Assembly (NCBI GenBank): GCA_024636555.1
Contig: JAGXGW010000002.1
Location: 1 to 46,015, forward strand
Source: Paracoccaceae bacterium
Lineage (GTDB): Bacteria; Pseudomonadota; Alphaproteobacteria; Rhodobacterales; Rhodobacteraceae
Direction of reading: 5' to 3'
DNA: 46,015 nt
Below the pieces are notes generated by a model. That model ran no database searches. It saw only the letters and a program-made list of their open reading frames with translations, and was not told where the DNA came from. Position numbers and translations under genes: made by a program. This document shows, in pieces, positions 17,052 through 26,486 of the stretch; positions within the stretch are counted from its first letter, which is position 1; every line of letters begins with the position of its first letter.

Positions 17052-17475
17052 GCGCAGCCCTCCCGACGCAGCGACCATGGCGCAGGTTCATGCGGCGGCC
17101 TACTGGATGGACCGCCCGTGGAGCCTGCGCGAGTTCACAGATCTGCGCGAAAGCCCGCATGTGCTGGCGCTTGGTGACGGGCGCGCCTTCATTCTGGCGC
17201 GGGTGATCGCGGACGAGGCCGAGATCCTGACCATCGCCACCCATCCCGCGCATCACCGCCAAGGACTGGCCCGCGCCTTGCTGGAGCAGTTCCATGCAGC
17301 GGCACGACAGCGCGGCGCAGCACGCGCTTTCCTTGAGGTTGCGGCGGACAACCACGCAGCCCGCGCGCTTTACGCGGCCGCCGGATACCGGCAGATCGGC
17401 CAGCGCCGTGCCTATTATCCGCGCGATACCGGACAAGCTGCTGATGCATTGATCCTGCAAATCACGCTGACCTGA
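17038..17475 (+). CDS. rimI: RimI-type ribosomal protein alanine N-acetyltransferase
   Basis: This 145-residue GNAT acetyltransferase has the acetyl-CoA loop ILTIATHPAHHRQGLARALLEQF, where the R-Q-G-L-A turn binds the pyrophosphate. It continues with AFLEVAADNHAARALYAAAGY and ends with a Tyr-rich strand (RRAYYPRD), as in RimI, which acetylates the N-terminal Ala of S18. The overlap with tsaB supports the RimI call over a generic GNAT. No terminator is visible in the following 172 bp. Confidence 0.85.
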   Translation: MTLDKRSPPDAATMAQVHAAAYWMDRPWSLREFTDLRESPHVLALGDGRAFILARVIADEAEILTIATHPAHHRQGLARALLEQFHAAARQRGAARAFLEVAADNHAARALYAAAGYRQIGQRRAYYPRDTGQAADALILQITLT

Positions 17476-17527
17476 CGTCAGCCCGCCAAGCAGGCGCGAT
17501 TCCCGACAGGCCGCAGCGTCCAGACGC

Positions 17528-17567
17528 AGTTTAGAGTTGACCCCTGCAAGAGCCTGCGGCCTAAACT
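17528..17567 (+). promoter_or_regulatory. Promoter/inverted repeat before the BMP transporter operon
   Basis: AGTTTAG (17528-17534) and its exact complement CTAAACT (17561-17567) bracket 26 bases. TTGACC (17537-17542) lies inside and TAAACT (17562-17567) could be a -10 at 19-base spacing. The arms thus overlap a weak promoter, which suggests an operator. The ABC operon ATG is 80 bases downstream. Confidence 0.4.
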
Positions 17568-17647
17568 ACGTCAGATCATACCGATCAGACCGCCTGACGG
17601 GGCGCGACATCAACCAGCCCCCCGCTGCCTTTAACTGGGAGACCATT

Positions 17648-18643
17648 ATGACCCTCATGCAGAAATTCCTTGGCGCTGCCGCCGCAACCGCCCTCAGCGC
17701 GGGTGCCGCTCTCGCCCAGCCTGCCCTGATCTTCGATCTGGGCGGCAAATTCGACAAAAGCTTCAACGAGGCTGCCTTTGCCGGCGCGCAACGCTGGGCC
17801 GAGGAAACCGGCGGTACCTATCTGGAAACGGTGATGCAATCGGAAGCCCAGCGCGAACAGGCGCTGCGCCGCTTTGCCGAAGCGGGCGCAAACCCGATCG
17901 TGACCACTGGCTTTGCCATGAGCGATCCGATCGCGCAGGTGGCACCGGATTATCCCGACACCAAATTCGTCACCATCGACGGCTATGTCGATGCGCCCAA
18001 CGTCAAGGTGATCGGCTTTACCGAACATGAAGGCTCGTATCTGGTGGGCATGATGGCGGCCATGGCCTCGGACTCGGGCACTGTCGGGTTCATCGGCGGG
18101 ATGGATGTGCCGCTGATCCGCAAATTCGCCTGTGGCTACGCGCAGGGCGTCAAGGCGGTGAGCGAGGATATCAACATCATCGCCAATATGACCGGCACGA
18201 CCCCTGCGGCATGGAACGATCCTGTGAAAGGGTCTGAACTGGCGCTGTCCCAGATCAGTCAGGGTGCGGATGTGATCTATGCGGCTGCCGGTGGCACCGG
18301 CGTCGGCGTGCTGCAAACCGCGGCGGACGAGGGCATCTTGTCCATCGGCGTGGACAGCAACCAGAACCACCTGCATCCGGGGCAAGTGCTGACCTCGATG
18401 CTCAAGCGTGTCGATGTTGCGGTTTACAACGTGATGATGGCCGGAGCCGATCTGGAACCCGGCGTCGAAGTGCTTGGTCTGTCTGACGACGGCGTGGGCT
18501 ATGCGCTGGACGAGAATAACGAGGCGCTGGTCTCTGCCGAAATGAAAGAAACCGTGGATGCAGCGCGCGAACAGATCATCGCGGGCGAGATCGACGTGCA
18601 TGACTATTCCACAGATGACAGCTGCCCGGTTCTGACCTTCTGA
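17648..18643 (+). CDS. BMP family ABC transporter substrate-binding protein
   Basis: This 331-residue periplasmic binding protein is of the basic membrane protein (BMP/Med) family. Members bind nucleosides or related purine compounds. The start at 17648 is preceded by GGGAG at a good distance; a longer frame to 17537 lacks any export signal. The signal peptide MTLMQKFLGAAAATALSAGAALA ends in an A-L-A site. The mature protein opens with QPALIFDLGGKFDKSFNEAAFAGAQRW, the family signature. GFIGGMDVPLIRKFACGYAQG and TGTTPAAWNDPVKGSELALSQISQGADVIYAAAGG follow. Two mature Cys (one in KFACGY, one near the end) might form a disulfide. It is the first gene of a four-gene importer. Confidence 0.92.
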   Translation: MTLMQKFLGAAAATALSAGAALAQPALIFDLGGKFDKSFNEAAFAGAQRWAEETGGTYLETVMQSEAQREQALRRFAEAGANPIVTTGFAMSDPIAQVAPDYPDTKFVTIDGYVDAPNVKVIGFTEHEGSYLVGMMAAMASDSGTVGFIGGMDVPLIRKFACGYAQGVKAVSEDINIIANMTGTTPAAWNDPVKGSELALSQISQGADVIYAAAGGTGVGVLQTAADEGILSIGVDSNQNHLHPGQVLTSMLKRVDVAVYNVMMAGADLEPGVEVLGLSDDGVGYALDENNEALVSAEMKETVDAAREQIIAGEIDVHDYSTDDSCPVLTF

Positions 18644-18645
18644 GA

Positions 18646-20241
18646 ATGGCCGCAGACACAACAGACGGGGCGCGACAGGAGACTGTCGCGCCCGAAGCAC
18701 AAGCAGACGTACAGGTGCCCGCCATCGAATTGCGCGGCATTTCCAAGGCGTTCGGCCCGGTGCAGGCCAACAAGGACATCACCATGCGCGTGATGCCCGG
18801 CACGATCCACGGCATCATCGGCGAGAACGGCGCGGGCAAATCCACACTGATGTCGATCCTCTACGGCTTCTACAAGGCCGATGCAGGGGAGGTGCTGATC
18901 GGCGGGCGCGTGACGCCGATCCCCAACAGTCAGGCCGCCATCGCAGCAGGCATCGGCATGGTGTTCCAGCATTTCAAACTGGTCGAGAATTTCACCGTGC
19001 TTGAAAACGTCATCCTCGGAGCCGAGGACGGCGGGCTCTTGCGCCCCAGTCTTGCCAAGGCGCGCCGCGCGCTGAAATTGCTGGCCGAGGAATACGAGTT
19101 GAACGTCGATCCCGACGCGGTGATCGAGGAGATCGGCGTGGGCATGCAGCAGCGTGTCGAGATCCTCAAGGCGCTCTACCGTCAGGCCGATATCCTCATT
19201 CTGGACGAGCCGACCGGTGTGCTTACCCCGCCCGAGGCCGATCACCTGTTCCGCATCCTGCGCAACCTGCGGGCCGAGGGCAAAACCATCATCCTGATCA
19301 CCCACAAACTGCGCGAGATCATGGAGATCACCGATACCGTCAGCGTGATGCGGCGCGGCGAGATGACCGCAACCCTCAAGACGGCAGAGACCAGCCCCGC
19401 GCAACTGGCCGAACTGATGGTGGGGCGCAAGGTGCTGCTGCGGGTGCAGAAAACTCCGGCCAAACCGGGCGCACCCGTGCTGGAGGTGGAAAACCTCTGC
19501 GTGACCGACATCTCCGGTGTGGAAAGGTTGCGGGACATTTCCTTTACCATCCGCGCGGGCGAGGTTCTGGGGCTGGCGGGCGTTGCAGGTAACGGGCAGT
19601 CGGAACTGCTTGAGGTGCTGGGCGGCATGATGCGGGCGCGCGGCGTCGTGCGGATGCACGGCACGGCCCTTGATCTGTCCGGCCCCCGTGCGGATGGCCA
19701 AAGCCGCCGCGCCGCTGGCATCGCCCATGTCCCCGAAGACCGACAGCGCAAGGGGCTGATCATGGATTATGCCGCATGGGAGAACAGCGTCTTCGGCTAT
19801 CACCGCGACCCTTCCATCAGCCGTGGGCCCCTGATGCGGAACGCCTCCATTCTGGATCACGCCGAGGCACAGATGCAGCGCTTTGACGTGCGCCCGCCCA
19901 ATCCGCGCCTTGCCGCCAAGAACTTCTCTGGCGGGAACCAGCAAAAGGTCGTGCTGGCCCGCGAGATCGAGCGCGGCCCCGATCTGTTGCTGATCGGCCA
20001 ACCGACACGCGGTGTCGATATCGGCGCGATCGAGTTTATCCACCAGCAGATCATCGCCCTGCGCGATGCGGGCAAAGCGATCCTTCTGGTCAGCGTGGAG
20101 CTTGACGAGATCATGGCCCTGTCGGACCGGATCGCGGTGATCTTCGATGGCCGGATCATGGGCGAATGCCCCGCAGAGACGGCAACAGCGCAGGAGCTCG
20201 GCCTGATGATGGCGGGCATCACCTCCGGAAAGGCCGCCTGA
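18646..20241 (+). CDS. ABC transporter ATP-binding protein, tandem-cassette nucleoside/simple-sugar type
   Basis: This 531-residue protein has two ABC cassettes in one chain. The first has Walker A GENGAGKST (about 62-70), a degenerate signature (VGMQQRVEILKAL) and LILDEPTGVLTP. The second has a degenerate Walker A (GVAGNGQSELLEVL), VPEDRQRKGL and the signature NFSGGNQQKVVLAREI with LLIGQPTRGVD. This asymmetry is normal for the CUT2/BMP class. It starts 2 bases after the binding-protein stop and its stop overlaps the first permease start (TGATG). A low-complexity stretch of about 25 residues precedes the first cassette. Confidence 0.93.
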   Translation: MAADTTDGARQETVAPEAQADVQVPAIELRGISKAFGPVQANKDITMRVMPGTIHGIIGENGAGKSTLMSILYGFYKADAGEVLIGGRVTPIPNSQAAIAAGIGMVFQHFKLVENFTVLENVILGAEDGGLLRPSLAKARRALKLLAEEYELNVDPDAVIEEIGVGMQQRVEILKALYRQADILILDEPTGVLTPPEADHLFRILRNLRAEGKTIILITHKLREIMEITDTVSVMRRGEMTATLKTAETSPAQLAELMVGRKVLLRVQKTPAKPGAPVLEVENLCVTDISGVERLRDISFTIRAGEVLGLAGVAGNGQSELLEVLGGMMRARGVVRMHGTALDLSGPRADGQSRRAAGIAHVPEDRQRKGLIMDYAAWENSVFGYHRDPSISRGPLMRNASILDHAEAQMQRFDVRPPNPRLAAKNFSGGNQQKVVLAREIERGPDLLLIGQPTRGVDIGAIEFIHQQIIALRDAGKAILLVSVELDEIMALSDRIAVIFDGRIMGECPAETATAQELGLMMAGITSGKAA

Positions 20242-21335
20242 TGGAGCGGATGCCACGCTGGGCCGATGTGATCCTGATCCCGCTGATCTCGCTGTTGCTG
20301 GCCGCGATCATTTCCGGCCTTGTGATCGTGGCAATCGGGGAAGACCCGTTCAAAGCGCTCAACCTGATGGTCAAGGGCGCGCTGGGGTCAAGCTATGGCT
20401 GGGGCTACACGCTCTATTATGCCACGAATTTCATGTTCACCGGTCTGGCCGTGGCCGTGGCCTTCCACGCGCGGCTGTTCAATATCGGCGGCGAGGGTCA
20501 GGCGATGCTGGGCGGGCTTGGCGTGGCGCTTGTGTGCCTCTACCTGCCGTGGCCGCATTGGTCGCTTGCGCTGATCGGGGCCAGCCTCGGCGCCGCCCTG
20601 TTCGGCGCGGCCTGGGCCTTTTTGCCCGCCATCCTGCAGGCCAAACGCGGCAGCCATATCGTAATCACGACGATCATGTTCAACTTCATCGCCGCTGCTT
20701 TCCTGAACTACCTGCTGGTCGGCGCTTTGAAGCCGCGTGGCGCGATGGACCCGACGAGCGCGCGTTTTCCGGCAGAGACGAACCTGCCCAGCCTGCATGA
20801 CATCCTGCTGCCGCTGGGGATCAACTTTTCCCGCGCAGCCCCCGCGAATGTGTCATTTCTTGTCGCGGTTCTGGCCTGTGTGCTGGTCTGGATGCTGATC
20901 TGGCGCACGCGGCTGGGCTATGAAATCCGCGCATTCGGCCATTCCGAACCTGCGGCACTTTATGCAGGGATCAGCCCGACAAAGATCACCGTCACCGCCA
21001 TGATGATCTCGGGCGCGCTTGCCGGGATGATGGCGATCAACAACGTGATGGGTGAGGCGGAGCGGCTGGTGCTCAACGCAACCGAGGGGGCGGGCTTTAT
21101 CGGCATCGCCGTGGCGCTGATGGGGCGCAGCCATCCGTTCGGCGTTTTTCTGGCCGCGATCCTGTTCGGCTTTCTGTATCAGGGCGGCGCGGAACTGGCG
21201 CTGTGGACCTCGATCCCGCGCGAGTTGATCATCGTCATTCAGGCGCTGGTGATCCTGTTCACCGGTGCGCTCGACAATATGGTCCGCATGCCTTTGGAGC
21301 GGATTTTCATGGCCATCCGGCGGAGGCGCGCGTGA
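20241..21335 (+). CDS. ABC transporter permease (BMP/nucleoside type), first subunit
   Basis: This 364-residue inner-membrane permease of the BPD_transp_2 family has about 9-10 hydrophobic helices. The ATG at 20241 shares a base with the stop of the ATPase gene. Family wording includes NFMFTGLAVAVAFHARLFNIGGEGQAMLGGLGVALV and YEIRAFGHSEPAALYAGISPTKITVTAMMISGALAGMMAINNVMGEAERL, the coupling-helix region. It pairs with the next gene to form a heterodimeric channel. Relatives such as NupP/NupQ in Lactococcus and BmpC/NupC-type systems carry nucleosides. The exact substrate is not readable from the sequence. Confidence 0.92.
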   Translation: MERMPRWADVILIPLISLLLAAIISGLVIVAIGEDPFKALNLMVKGALGSSYGWGYTLYYATNFMFTGLAVAVAFHARLFNIGGEGQAMLGGLGVALVCLYLPWPHWSLALIGASLGAALFGAAWAFLPAILQAKRGSHIVITTIMFNFIAAAFLNYLLVGALKPRGAMDPTSARFPAETNLPSLHDILLPLGINFSRAAPANVSFLVAVLACVLVWMLIWRTRLGYEIRAFGHSEPAALYAGISPTKITVTAMMISGALAGMMAINNVMGEAERLVLNATEGAGFIGIAVALMGRSHPFGVFLAAILFGFLYQGGAELALWTSIPRELIIVIQALVILFTGALDNMVRMPLERIFMAIRRRRA

Positions 21336-22300
21336 TGGATCTGATGACCGTTCTGCAAGTGCTCGATTCCTCTGTGCGGCTGGCAACGCCGCTGCTGCTG
21401 GCCTGTCTGGCGGGTCTGTTCAGCGAGCGGGCGGGCATTCTGGATATCGGGCTGGAAGGCAAGATGCTGGCGGCCGCGTTTTTCTCGGCGGCCATTGCTG
21501 CCGTGACAGGCTCGGTCTGGATCGGGCTGGCGGCGGGCATTGCGGCCTCCGTCGCGCTGTCGCTATTGCACGGTCTGGCCTCGATCACCTTTCGCGGCAA
21601 CCAGTTGATCTCCGGCGTGGCGATCAACTTTCTGGCGGCGGGGCTGACCGTACTGATCGCGCAAACCTGGTTCCAACAGGGCGGGCGCACCCCTGCGCTG
21701 CTCAGCAGCGGACGGTTCAGCCCCCTGACCCTGCCGGGGGCGGAGGCCCTGCGCGACGTACCCGTTCTGGGACCGATCTATTACGAGCTGATCTCGGGCC
21801 ATTCGATCCTTGTCTACGTCGCCTTTGCCTGCGTGCCGCTGACATGGTGGGTTCTGTATCGCACCCGCTTTGGCCTGCGGCTGCGGGCCGTGGGCGAGAA
21901 CCCCGAGGCGGTGGATACCGCAGGCATCTCGGTGGTGCGCCTGCGTTTTGCCGCCGTGATCATCTGCGGTGTGCTCTGCGGGTTGGCAGGCGCGCATCTG
22001 GCCACGGCCTTGCAAGCGGGCTTTGTGCAGGACATGACCGCCGGGCGCGGCTATATCGCTTTGGCCGCGCTGATCTTTGCCAAATGGCGGCCTTGGTACG
22101 CGCTTTACGCCACGCTGCTGTTCGGCTTCTTGCAAGCGATCGCCCTGCGGAACCAGCGGCTTGATCTGGGGGTCATCACGCTGCCCGCGCAGTTCATGGA
22201 CGCGCTTCCCTATATCCTGACCGTGGTGATTCTGGCCGGGTTCATCGGCAAGGCCGTGCCGCCGCGCGCCGGGGGGCAACCTTATGTCAAAGAGCGCTGA
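21335..22300 (+). CDS. ABC transporter permease (BMP/nucleoside type), second subunit
   Basis: This 321-residue permease has about 8-9 helices and is the shorter partner of the previous gene. The ATG at 21335 overlaps its stop by one base. Marks are LACLAGLFSERAGILDIGLEGKMLAAAFFSA, GNQLISGVAINFLAAGLTVLI and LRLRAVGENPEAVDTAGISVVRLRFAAVIICGVLCGLAGAHLA. It ends the operon; no clear terminator follows in the 100-bp gap. A purine nucleoside phosphorylase (deoD) lies 12 kb away on the same strand and would fit downstream use of imported nucleosides, but the two are not linked in an operon. Confidence 0.92.
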   Translation: MDLMTVLQVLDSSVRLATPLLLACLAGLFSERAGILDIGLEGKMLAAAFFSAAIAAVTGSVWIGLAAGIAASVALSLLHGLASITFRGNQLISGVAINFLAAGLTVLIAQTWFQQGGRTPALLSSGRFSPLTLPGAEALRDVPVLGPIYYELISGHSILVYVAFACVPLTWWVLYRTRFGLRLRAVGENPEAVDTAGISVVRLRFAAVIICGVLCGLAGAHLATALQAGFVQDMTAGRGYIALAALIFAKWRPWYALYATLLFGFLQAIALRNQRLDLGVITLPAQFMDALPYILTVVILAGFIGKAVPPRAGGQPYVKER

Positions 22301-22400
22301 GACGGCGCCGTAAGTCCAGTTTCCGCCGCCGCACCAGACCTGCGGTGAAATCCGCACCACGCAGCTTGCCTTTGCAAGCAGCAAGGCGCTAGGGATAGTT

Positions 22401-23336
22401 ATGCAGATCTACCTTCCCATAGCCGAAGTGTCGGTGAACGCCTACCTGCTGCTCGGGCTGGGGGGGATTGTGGGCGTGCTGTCGGGTCTGTTCGGCGTCG
22501 GTGGCGGCTTTCTGATGACACCCTTGCTGTTCTTCATCGGCATTCCGCCTGCAGTCGCTGTTGCGACGGGAACGAACCAGATCGTCGCCTCCTCGTTTTC
22601 CGGCGTTCTGGCGCATCTGCGGCGCAAGACGGTGGATCTCAGGATGGGGGTGGTGCTGCTGGCAGGCGGCATGGTCGGTGCCGGTATCGGCATTATCGTC
22701 TTCAACTACCTGAAATCACTGGGGCAGGTCGATCTGCTCGTGACCCTGTTCTACGTGGTTTTTCTGGGGATTATCGGCGCGCTGATGTTCGTGGAAAGCC
22801 TGACCGCGATCCGGCGCGCGCGCAAGGCGCGCCGTGCGGGCGGGACCGGCATCGCCGCCAAACGGCGTCAGCGCAACTGGGTCCATGTGCTGCCGTTCAA
22901 GATGCGGTTCCGCACTTCGGGGCTTTATATCTCGGTGGTGCCGCCGGTGCTGATCGGCGTGAGCGTGGGCATTCTGACCGCCATCATGGGCGTGGGCGGC
23001 GGCTTTATCATGGTGCCTGCGATGATCTATCTGCTGGGCATGCCGACCAAGGTTGTGATCGGCACATCGCTGTTCCAGATCATTTTCGTCACCGCCTTCA
23101 CCACGATGCTGCATGCCGTCACCAACCAGACGGTGGACGTTGTGCTGGCGGTTCTGCTGTTGCTGGGCGGCGTGATCGGGGCGCAGTTCGGCGCGCGTAT
23201 CGGGGTCAAGCTGAAGGCCGAGCAGTTGCGGATCCTGCTGGCCGTTCTGGTGCTGGCGGTCTGTTTCAAGCTGGCGCTGGACCTGTTGCTGATGCCGTCG
23301 GAGCTTTACTCCATCACCGCTGCGGGTGACATGTGA
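22401..23336 (+). CDS. TSUP family sulfite/anion exporter (TauE/SafE)
   Basis: This 311-residue inner-membrane protein is built of two similar four-helix halves. Each opens with a GVGGG motif (GVGGGFLMTPLLFFIGIPPAVAVATGTNQIVASSF and GVGGGFIMVPAMIYLLGMPTKVVIGTSLFQI). Between them is a basic cytoplasmic loop (RRARKARRAGGTG). TauE/SafE proteins export sulfite or sulfoacetate-type anions, but the substrate is not readable here. The ending ATGTGATGAC couples it to the next gene. A short hairpin (GCTTGC...GCAAGC) lies in the leader at about 22365-22380. Confidence 0.87.
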   Translation: MQIYLPIAEVSVNAYLLLGLGGIVGVLSGLFGVGGGFLMTPLLFFIGIPPAVAVATGTNQIVASSFSGVLAHLRRKTVDLRMGVVLLAGGMVGAGIGIIVFNYLKSLGQVDLLVTLFYVVFLGIIGALMFVESLTAIRRARKARRAGGTGIAAKRRQRNWVHVLPFKMRFRTSGLYISVVPPVLIGVSVGILTAIMGVGGGFIMVPAMIYLLGMPTKVVIGTSLFQIIFVTAFTTMLHAVTNQTVDVVLAVLLLLGGVIGAQFGARIGVKLKAEQLRILLAVLVLAVCFKLALDLLLMPSELYSITAAGDM

Positions 23337-24115
23337 TGACAGGCCTGATCACCCGTCTTGCATTGCTCGTCATCCTGCTGATCCCGGCAGCGCGCACCGC
23401 ATTGGCCGAGGAAATCGTGATGGGGTTGAGCCAGCGCAGTATCGCGATCACCACGAATTTCGAGGGATCGGACATTCTGATTTTCGGCGCGATCAAGCGG
23501 GAGGCCTCCGTCCCCGAAGGGGATCTCGACGTGATCGTGACCGTGGCCGGCCCGTCACGTCCCGTGACCGTCTGGCGCAAGGAAAGGCGCATGGGCATCT
23601 GGATCAATACCGAAGGCGTACCTGTGGACCGCGCGCCATCCTTCTATGCCGTTGCCGCATCCGGGCCGCTGGCCGAAATCCTGTCCCAGACAGAAGATCT
23701 GCGGCACCGTATCTCGGTTCCACTGGCGATCCGCGCTGTCGGTGCCCCTGCAACCATCGCAGATGCACAAAGGTTCTCGGATGCCCTGATCCGTATCCGC
23801 ACGGAAGACGCCTTCTACAGTGCGCTGGAAGACGGTGTGGACGTGCAGGAGGAGACATTGTTCCGGACCTCGATCCGGTTGCCCGCGAACCTGACCGAGG
23901 GTGATTACAGCACGCGCATTTTCCTGCTGCGCGACAAGCAGGTGGTGGCGCAATATGTCACCACGATCGATGTCCGCAAGGTTGGTTTGGAGCGGTTTCT
24001 CTACAATCTCGCGCATGGTCAGCCGGTGATCTACGGGCTGCTTTCCCTGGCGCTGGCCGTATTGGGCGGCTGGGCCGCGTCTGCCTTTTTCCGCATCGTG
24101 CTACGGCAGGGCTGA
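23336..24115 (+). CDS. TIGR02186 family (Alph_Pro_TM) membrane protein
   Basis: This 259-residue protein has a signal peptide (MTGLITRLALLVILLIPAARTALA) and a beta-rich extracytoplasmic domain of about 200 residues. One C-terminal membrane helix follows (VIYGLLSLALAVLGGWAASAFF). Phrases such as EEIVMGLSQRSIAITTNFEGSDILIFGAIKRE match the alphaproteobacterial Alph_Pro_TM family. The family is regularly found beside a TSUP exporter, and here the ATG shares one base with its stop (a GTG 3 bases earlier is also open). I infer that the two form an export complex. The function of this partner is unknown. Confidence 0.85.
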   Translation: MTGLITRLALLVILLIPAARTALAEEIVMGLSQRSIAITTNFEGSDILIFGAIKREASVPEGDLDVIVTVAGPSRPVTVWRKERRMGIWINTEGVPVDRAPSFYAVAASGPLAEILSQTEDLRHRISVPLAIRAVGAPATIADAQRFSDALIRIRTEDAFYSALEDGVDVQEETLFRTSIRLPANLTEGDYSTRIFLLRDKQVVAQYVTTIDVRKVGLERFLYNLAHGQPVIYGLLSLALAVLGGWAASAFFRIVLRQG

Positions 24116-24137
24116 TCCGGCACCGCGTGCTTCGCGG

Positions 24138-24175
24138 CTCCGGGCGTTATCTGGATATTTGCAGCAAGAAGAAGC
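24138..24175 (+). repeat. Dispersed intergenic element, copy 2
   Basis: CTCCGGGCG, GGATATTT and GCAAGAAGAAG occur here in order, matching the minus strand of 9613-9645. It lies between convergent genes. A small hairpin (CCGCG-TGCTT-CGCGG) immediately precedes it. Confidence 0.55.
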
Positions 24176-24186
24176 AGGGGGGCGGT

Positions 24187-24906
24187 TCAGCCGCGCCCGA
24201 TAAACGGCATCTTGGTGGCCAGTATCGTCATGAACTGGACATTCGCCTCCGGCCCGAGACTGGCCATCTGCAGCACGGCGCGCGCCACATCCTGCACGTC
24301 CATTGTCGGCGGCGCATCCTGCGGGTTAGCGGCGATGATCCCGTCGAGCAATTCGGTCCTTGCATTGCCGATGTCGATCTGGCCGCAAGCGATATCAAAC
24401 GCGCGTCCGTCGAGGCTGAGGCTTTTGGTCAATCCGGTGATCGCATGCTTCGTCACTGTATAGGCGACGGACATCGGGCGCGGCGCGTGTGCGCTGATCG
24501 AGCCGTTGTTGATGATGCGCCCGCCCTGCGGATCTTGTGCGCGCATGCGGGCAAAGGCAGCGCGGGCGCACAGGAACATCCCGTGCAGGTTCACATCCAC
24601 GACCTGCCGCCACGCATCGACCGCCAGATCGTCGATCAATGCTGCGCGGCCAAAGGTGCCGGCATTGTTGAACAGCACATCCAAACGTCCCGCCTGCTGG
24701 GCAAAAGCGTCAAACTCGGCATCGACCGCATCCGGATCGGTCACGTTGCAGGGCAGTACAACGGCTGCCTCATGCCCCTGCGCCACAGCTTCCAGCGCAT
24801 CGCGGCGGCGGGCAATGAGGCCAACGCGCCAGCCTTCGTCCAGAAAGGTGCGCGCGCAGGCGGCACCGATTCCGGCGCTGGCACCTGTGATGATGACGGA
24901 TTTCAT
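24187..24906 (-). CDS. SDR family NAD(P)-dependent oxidoreductase
   Basis: This 239-residue classical short-chain dehydrogenase has the cofactor motif [12 protein letters not shown] (residues 7-18), NNAG (about 86-89), a catalytic Ser region ([17 protein letters not shown]) and the Y-T-V-T-K active site. An Arg after the first strand pair ([10 protein letters not shown]) suggests NADP(H) preference. The substrate is unknown. The start overlaps the stop of the helicase gene by 4 bases (ATGA), so it is the second gene of that transcript. Confidence 0.87.
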   Translation of the reverse strand: MKSVIITGASAGIGAACARTFLDEGWRVGLIARRRDALEAVAQGHEAAVVLPCNVTDPDAVDAEFDAFAQQAGRLDVLFNNAGTFGRAALIDDLAVDAWRQVVDVNLHGMFLCARAAFARMRAQDPQGGRIINNGSISAHAPRPMSVAYTVTKHAITGLTKSLSLDGRAFDIACGQIDIGNARTELLDGIIAANPQDAPPTMDVQDVARAVLQMASLGPEANVQFMTILATKMPFIGRG

Positions 24907-26441
24907 ACTTCGCCCTCCTCCTGCATCTCCAGGCTCAGGGCGGGGGCGGCCAGCGCCTTGAGATCATCCACCCGCAGCGGGCCGGACGGCTTCGACAACC
25001 GGTTGCGCACGATCCAGAACAGCCGCTCCTGCGCGCGGGTGATCGCCACATAGGCCAGACGTTTCCACAGGGGCTGCCCCGCCTCGGACCGGCCCATGCG
25101 GGCGGCGGCGTAAAGATCGGGGGCGAAGACCTGCACATTCTCCCACTGGGACCCTTGCGCCTTGTGGATCGTCACCGCCGCGCCGTGCAGAAAGGTGGCC
25201 CCCATCTTGGCGGCATAGGGAATGAACGGCTCTTCCTCGTCGGGCTTTTCGATTTTCACGATGGAGGCGGCGTTGACCTGCGGGTCTTCGGCACCGATCA
25301 CATGCAGGCGCGAGAACCCCGGCTTGCGCCCTGCCCCCAGATAGACGACCTGCGCCCCTTTGATCAGGCCACGCGCCTCCAGATCCAGCCGCTTCTTGCG
25401 ATGCTTGAGGGGCAGTTCCAGCCCGTCGCAGATCAGCGGCTCGCCTTCCAGCAGCGCATCCTCCGGCGCGCCATGCACGGCGCGGAAGGCGTGGATCAGC
25501 CGGATACGTGTGGCATTGCGCCAGACCAGCACGGGGCTGCGCGCCATCAGGTCCACCTCGACTCGCTGCGCCCAGACAACGCGGTCATCGCGCGCGGCAG
25601 CCTGTTCGACCATCCGCTCGAAATCCTCGAATGTCAGGGCCGGATCGGCCAGCGCATGGGCCAGATCGAGGATCGGGTTATCCGCCTCCTGCCGGTGGAT
25701 GCGGCTAAGTTCCAGCCGAGCGGGTGCGGGCAGGCTGTCGAAGACCATGCCACCGGACTGGTTGATCGGGGCCAACTGTGCCGGATCGCCGAACAGCAAC
25801 AGCGTCGGGAAAATATCCTTGAGATCGGTGAACTGCTTTTCATCCAGCATCGAGGATTCATCGACAAAGCCGATATCAAGCGGTTCTTCGCGCCGTTTCC
25901 ACCCGGTAATGAAATCGGACCCGCGCAGCCCCGCTGCGGCCAAGGCACCGGGGATCGACTTGTGAATCTGGTAGAAGGCCAGCGCCCTGTCCAGCGCGAC
26001 GTCCGACAGCCCTTCGATCTCGGGCCGCTCGCCGGTGCCTGCCAGCCATTCCGCGACGCGTTCGTATTCCGGATCATAGACGGGCGTGTAGATGATCCGG
26101 TGAATCGTCGTGGCCGGCACGCCGCGGTTGCGCAGGACCGAGGCGGCCTTGTTCGTTGGCGCAAGGATGGCCAGCGTCCGGCGGTCCTTGCGTTTGCGGC
26201 CCTCGTAATCGCCCGACACCAGTTCAACGCCCGCCGCCTCCAGCGCGCGGGTCAGTTCGGCCAACAGCAGCGTTTTGCCCGAACCGGCCTTGCCGATCAC
26301 CGCCAGAACGCGCGAGACGCCCTCGGTGGCGGGGGACAGGCTGCCATCCTCAAGATCTACGCCAACACCGCGCAAAGCTGCTGCGATACGGTCATAGGCT
26401 TCCGCCTGATCGGGAGAGAATGTTACAGCGGGCAATGTCAT
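24903..26441 (-). CDS. ATP-dependent RecD-like DNA helicase
   Basis: This 512-residue superfamily 1B helicase has Walker [17 protein letters not shown] (about residues 49-64), [11 protein letters not shown] (motif Ia), [12 protein letters not shown] (motif II, D-E), [12 protein letters not shown] (motif III), SRIHRQ (motif IV), and the C-terminal UvrD_C_2 part with [13 protein letters not shown] and [12 protein letters not shown] (motifs V and VI). It is shorter than RecD or RecD2 and no recB/recC gene is present. It is therefore a stand-alone enzyme, often named exodeoxyribonuclease V-like. It starts 45 bases after the luxI stop on the same strand, so read-through from luxI is possible. The SDR gene is coupled behind it. 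Confidence 0.88.
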   Translation of the reverse strand: MTLPAVTFSPDQAEAYDRIAAALRGVGVDLEDGSLSPATEGVSRVLAVIGKAGSGKTLLLAELTRALEAAGVELVSGDYEGRKRKDRRTLAILAPTNKAASVLRNRGVPATTIHRIIYTPVYDPEYERVAEWLAGTGERPEIEGLSDVALDRALAFYQIHKSIPGALAAAGLRGSDFITGWKRREEPLDIGFVDESSMLDEKQFTDLKDIFPTLLLFGDPAQLAPINQSGGMVFDSLPAPARLELSRIHRQEADNPILDLAHALADPALTFEDFERMVEQAAARDDRVVWAQRVEVDLMARSPVLVWRNATRIRLIHAFRAVHGAPEDALLEGEPLICDGLELPLKHRKKRLDLEARGLIKGAQVVYLGAGRKPGFSRLHVIGAEDPQVNAASIVKIEKPDEEEPFIPYAAKMGATFLHGAAVTIHKAQGSQWENVQVFAPDLYAAARMGRSEAGQPLWKRLAYVAITRAQERLFWIVRNRLSKPSGPLRVDDLKALAAPALSLEMQEEGEV

Positions 26442-26486
26442 GGCGCGACCCTACAGCCGCCATGGGACAAGGGCCAGAGGCGACGA

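Noticed and set aside
18604-20256. A 550-codon minus-strand frame across the ABC ATPase gene
   Set aside because: It is a shadow of the tandem-cassette ATPase; its composition (Asp/Gly/His/Arg) is typical of antisense frames.
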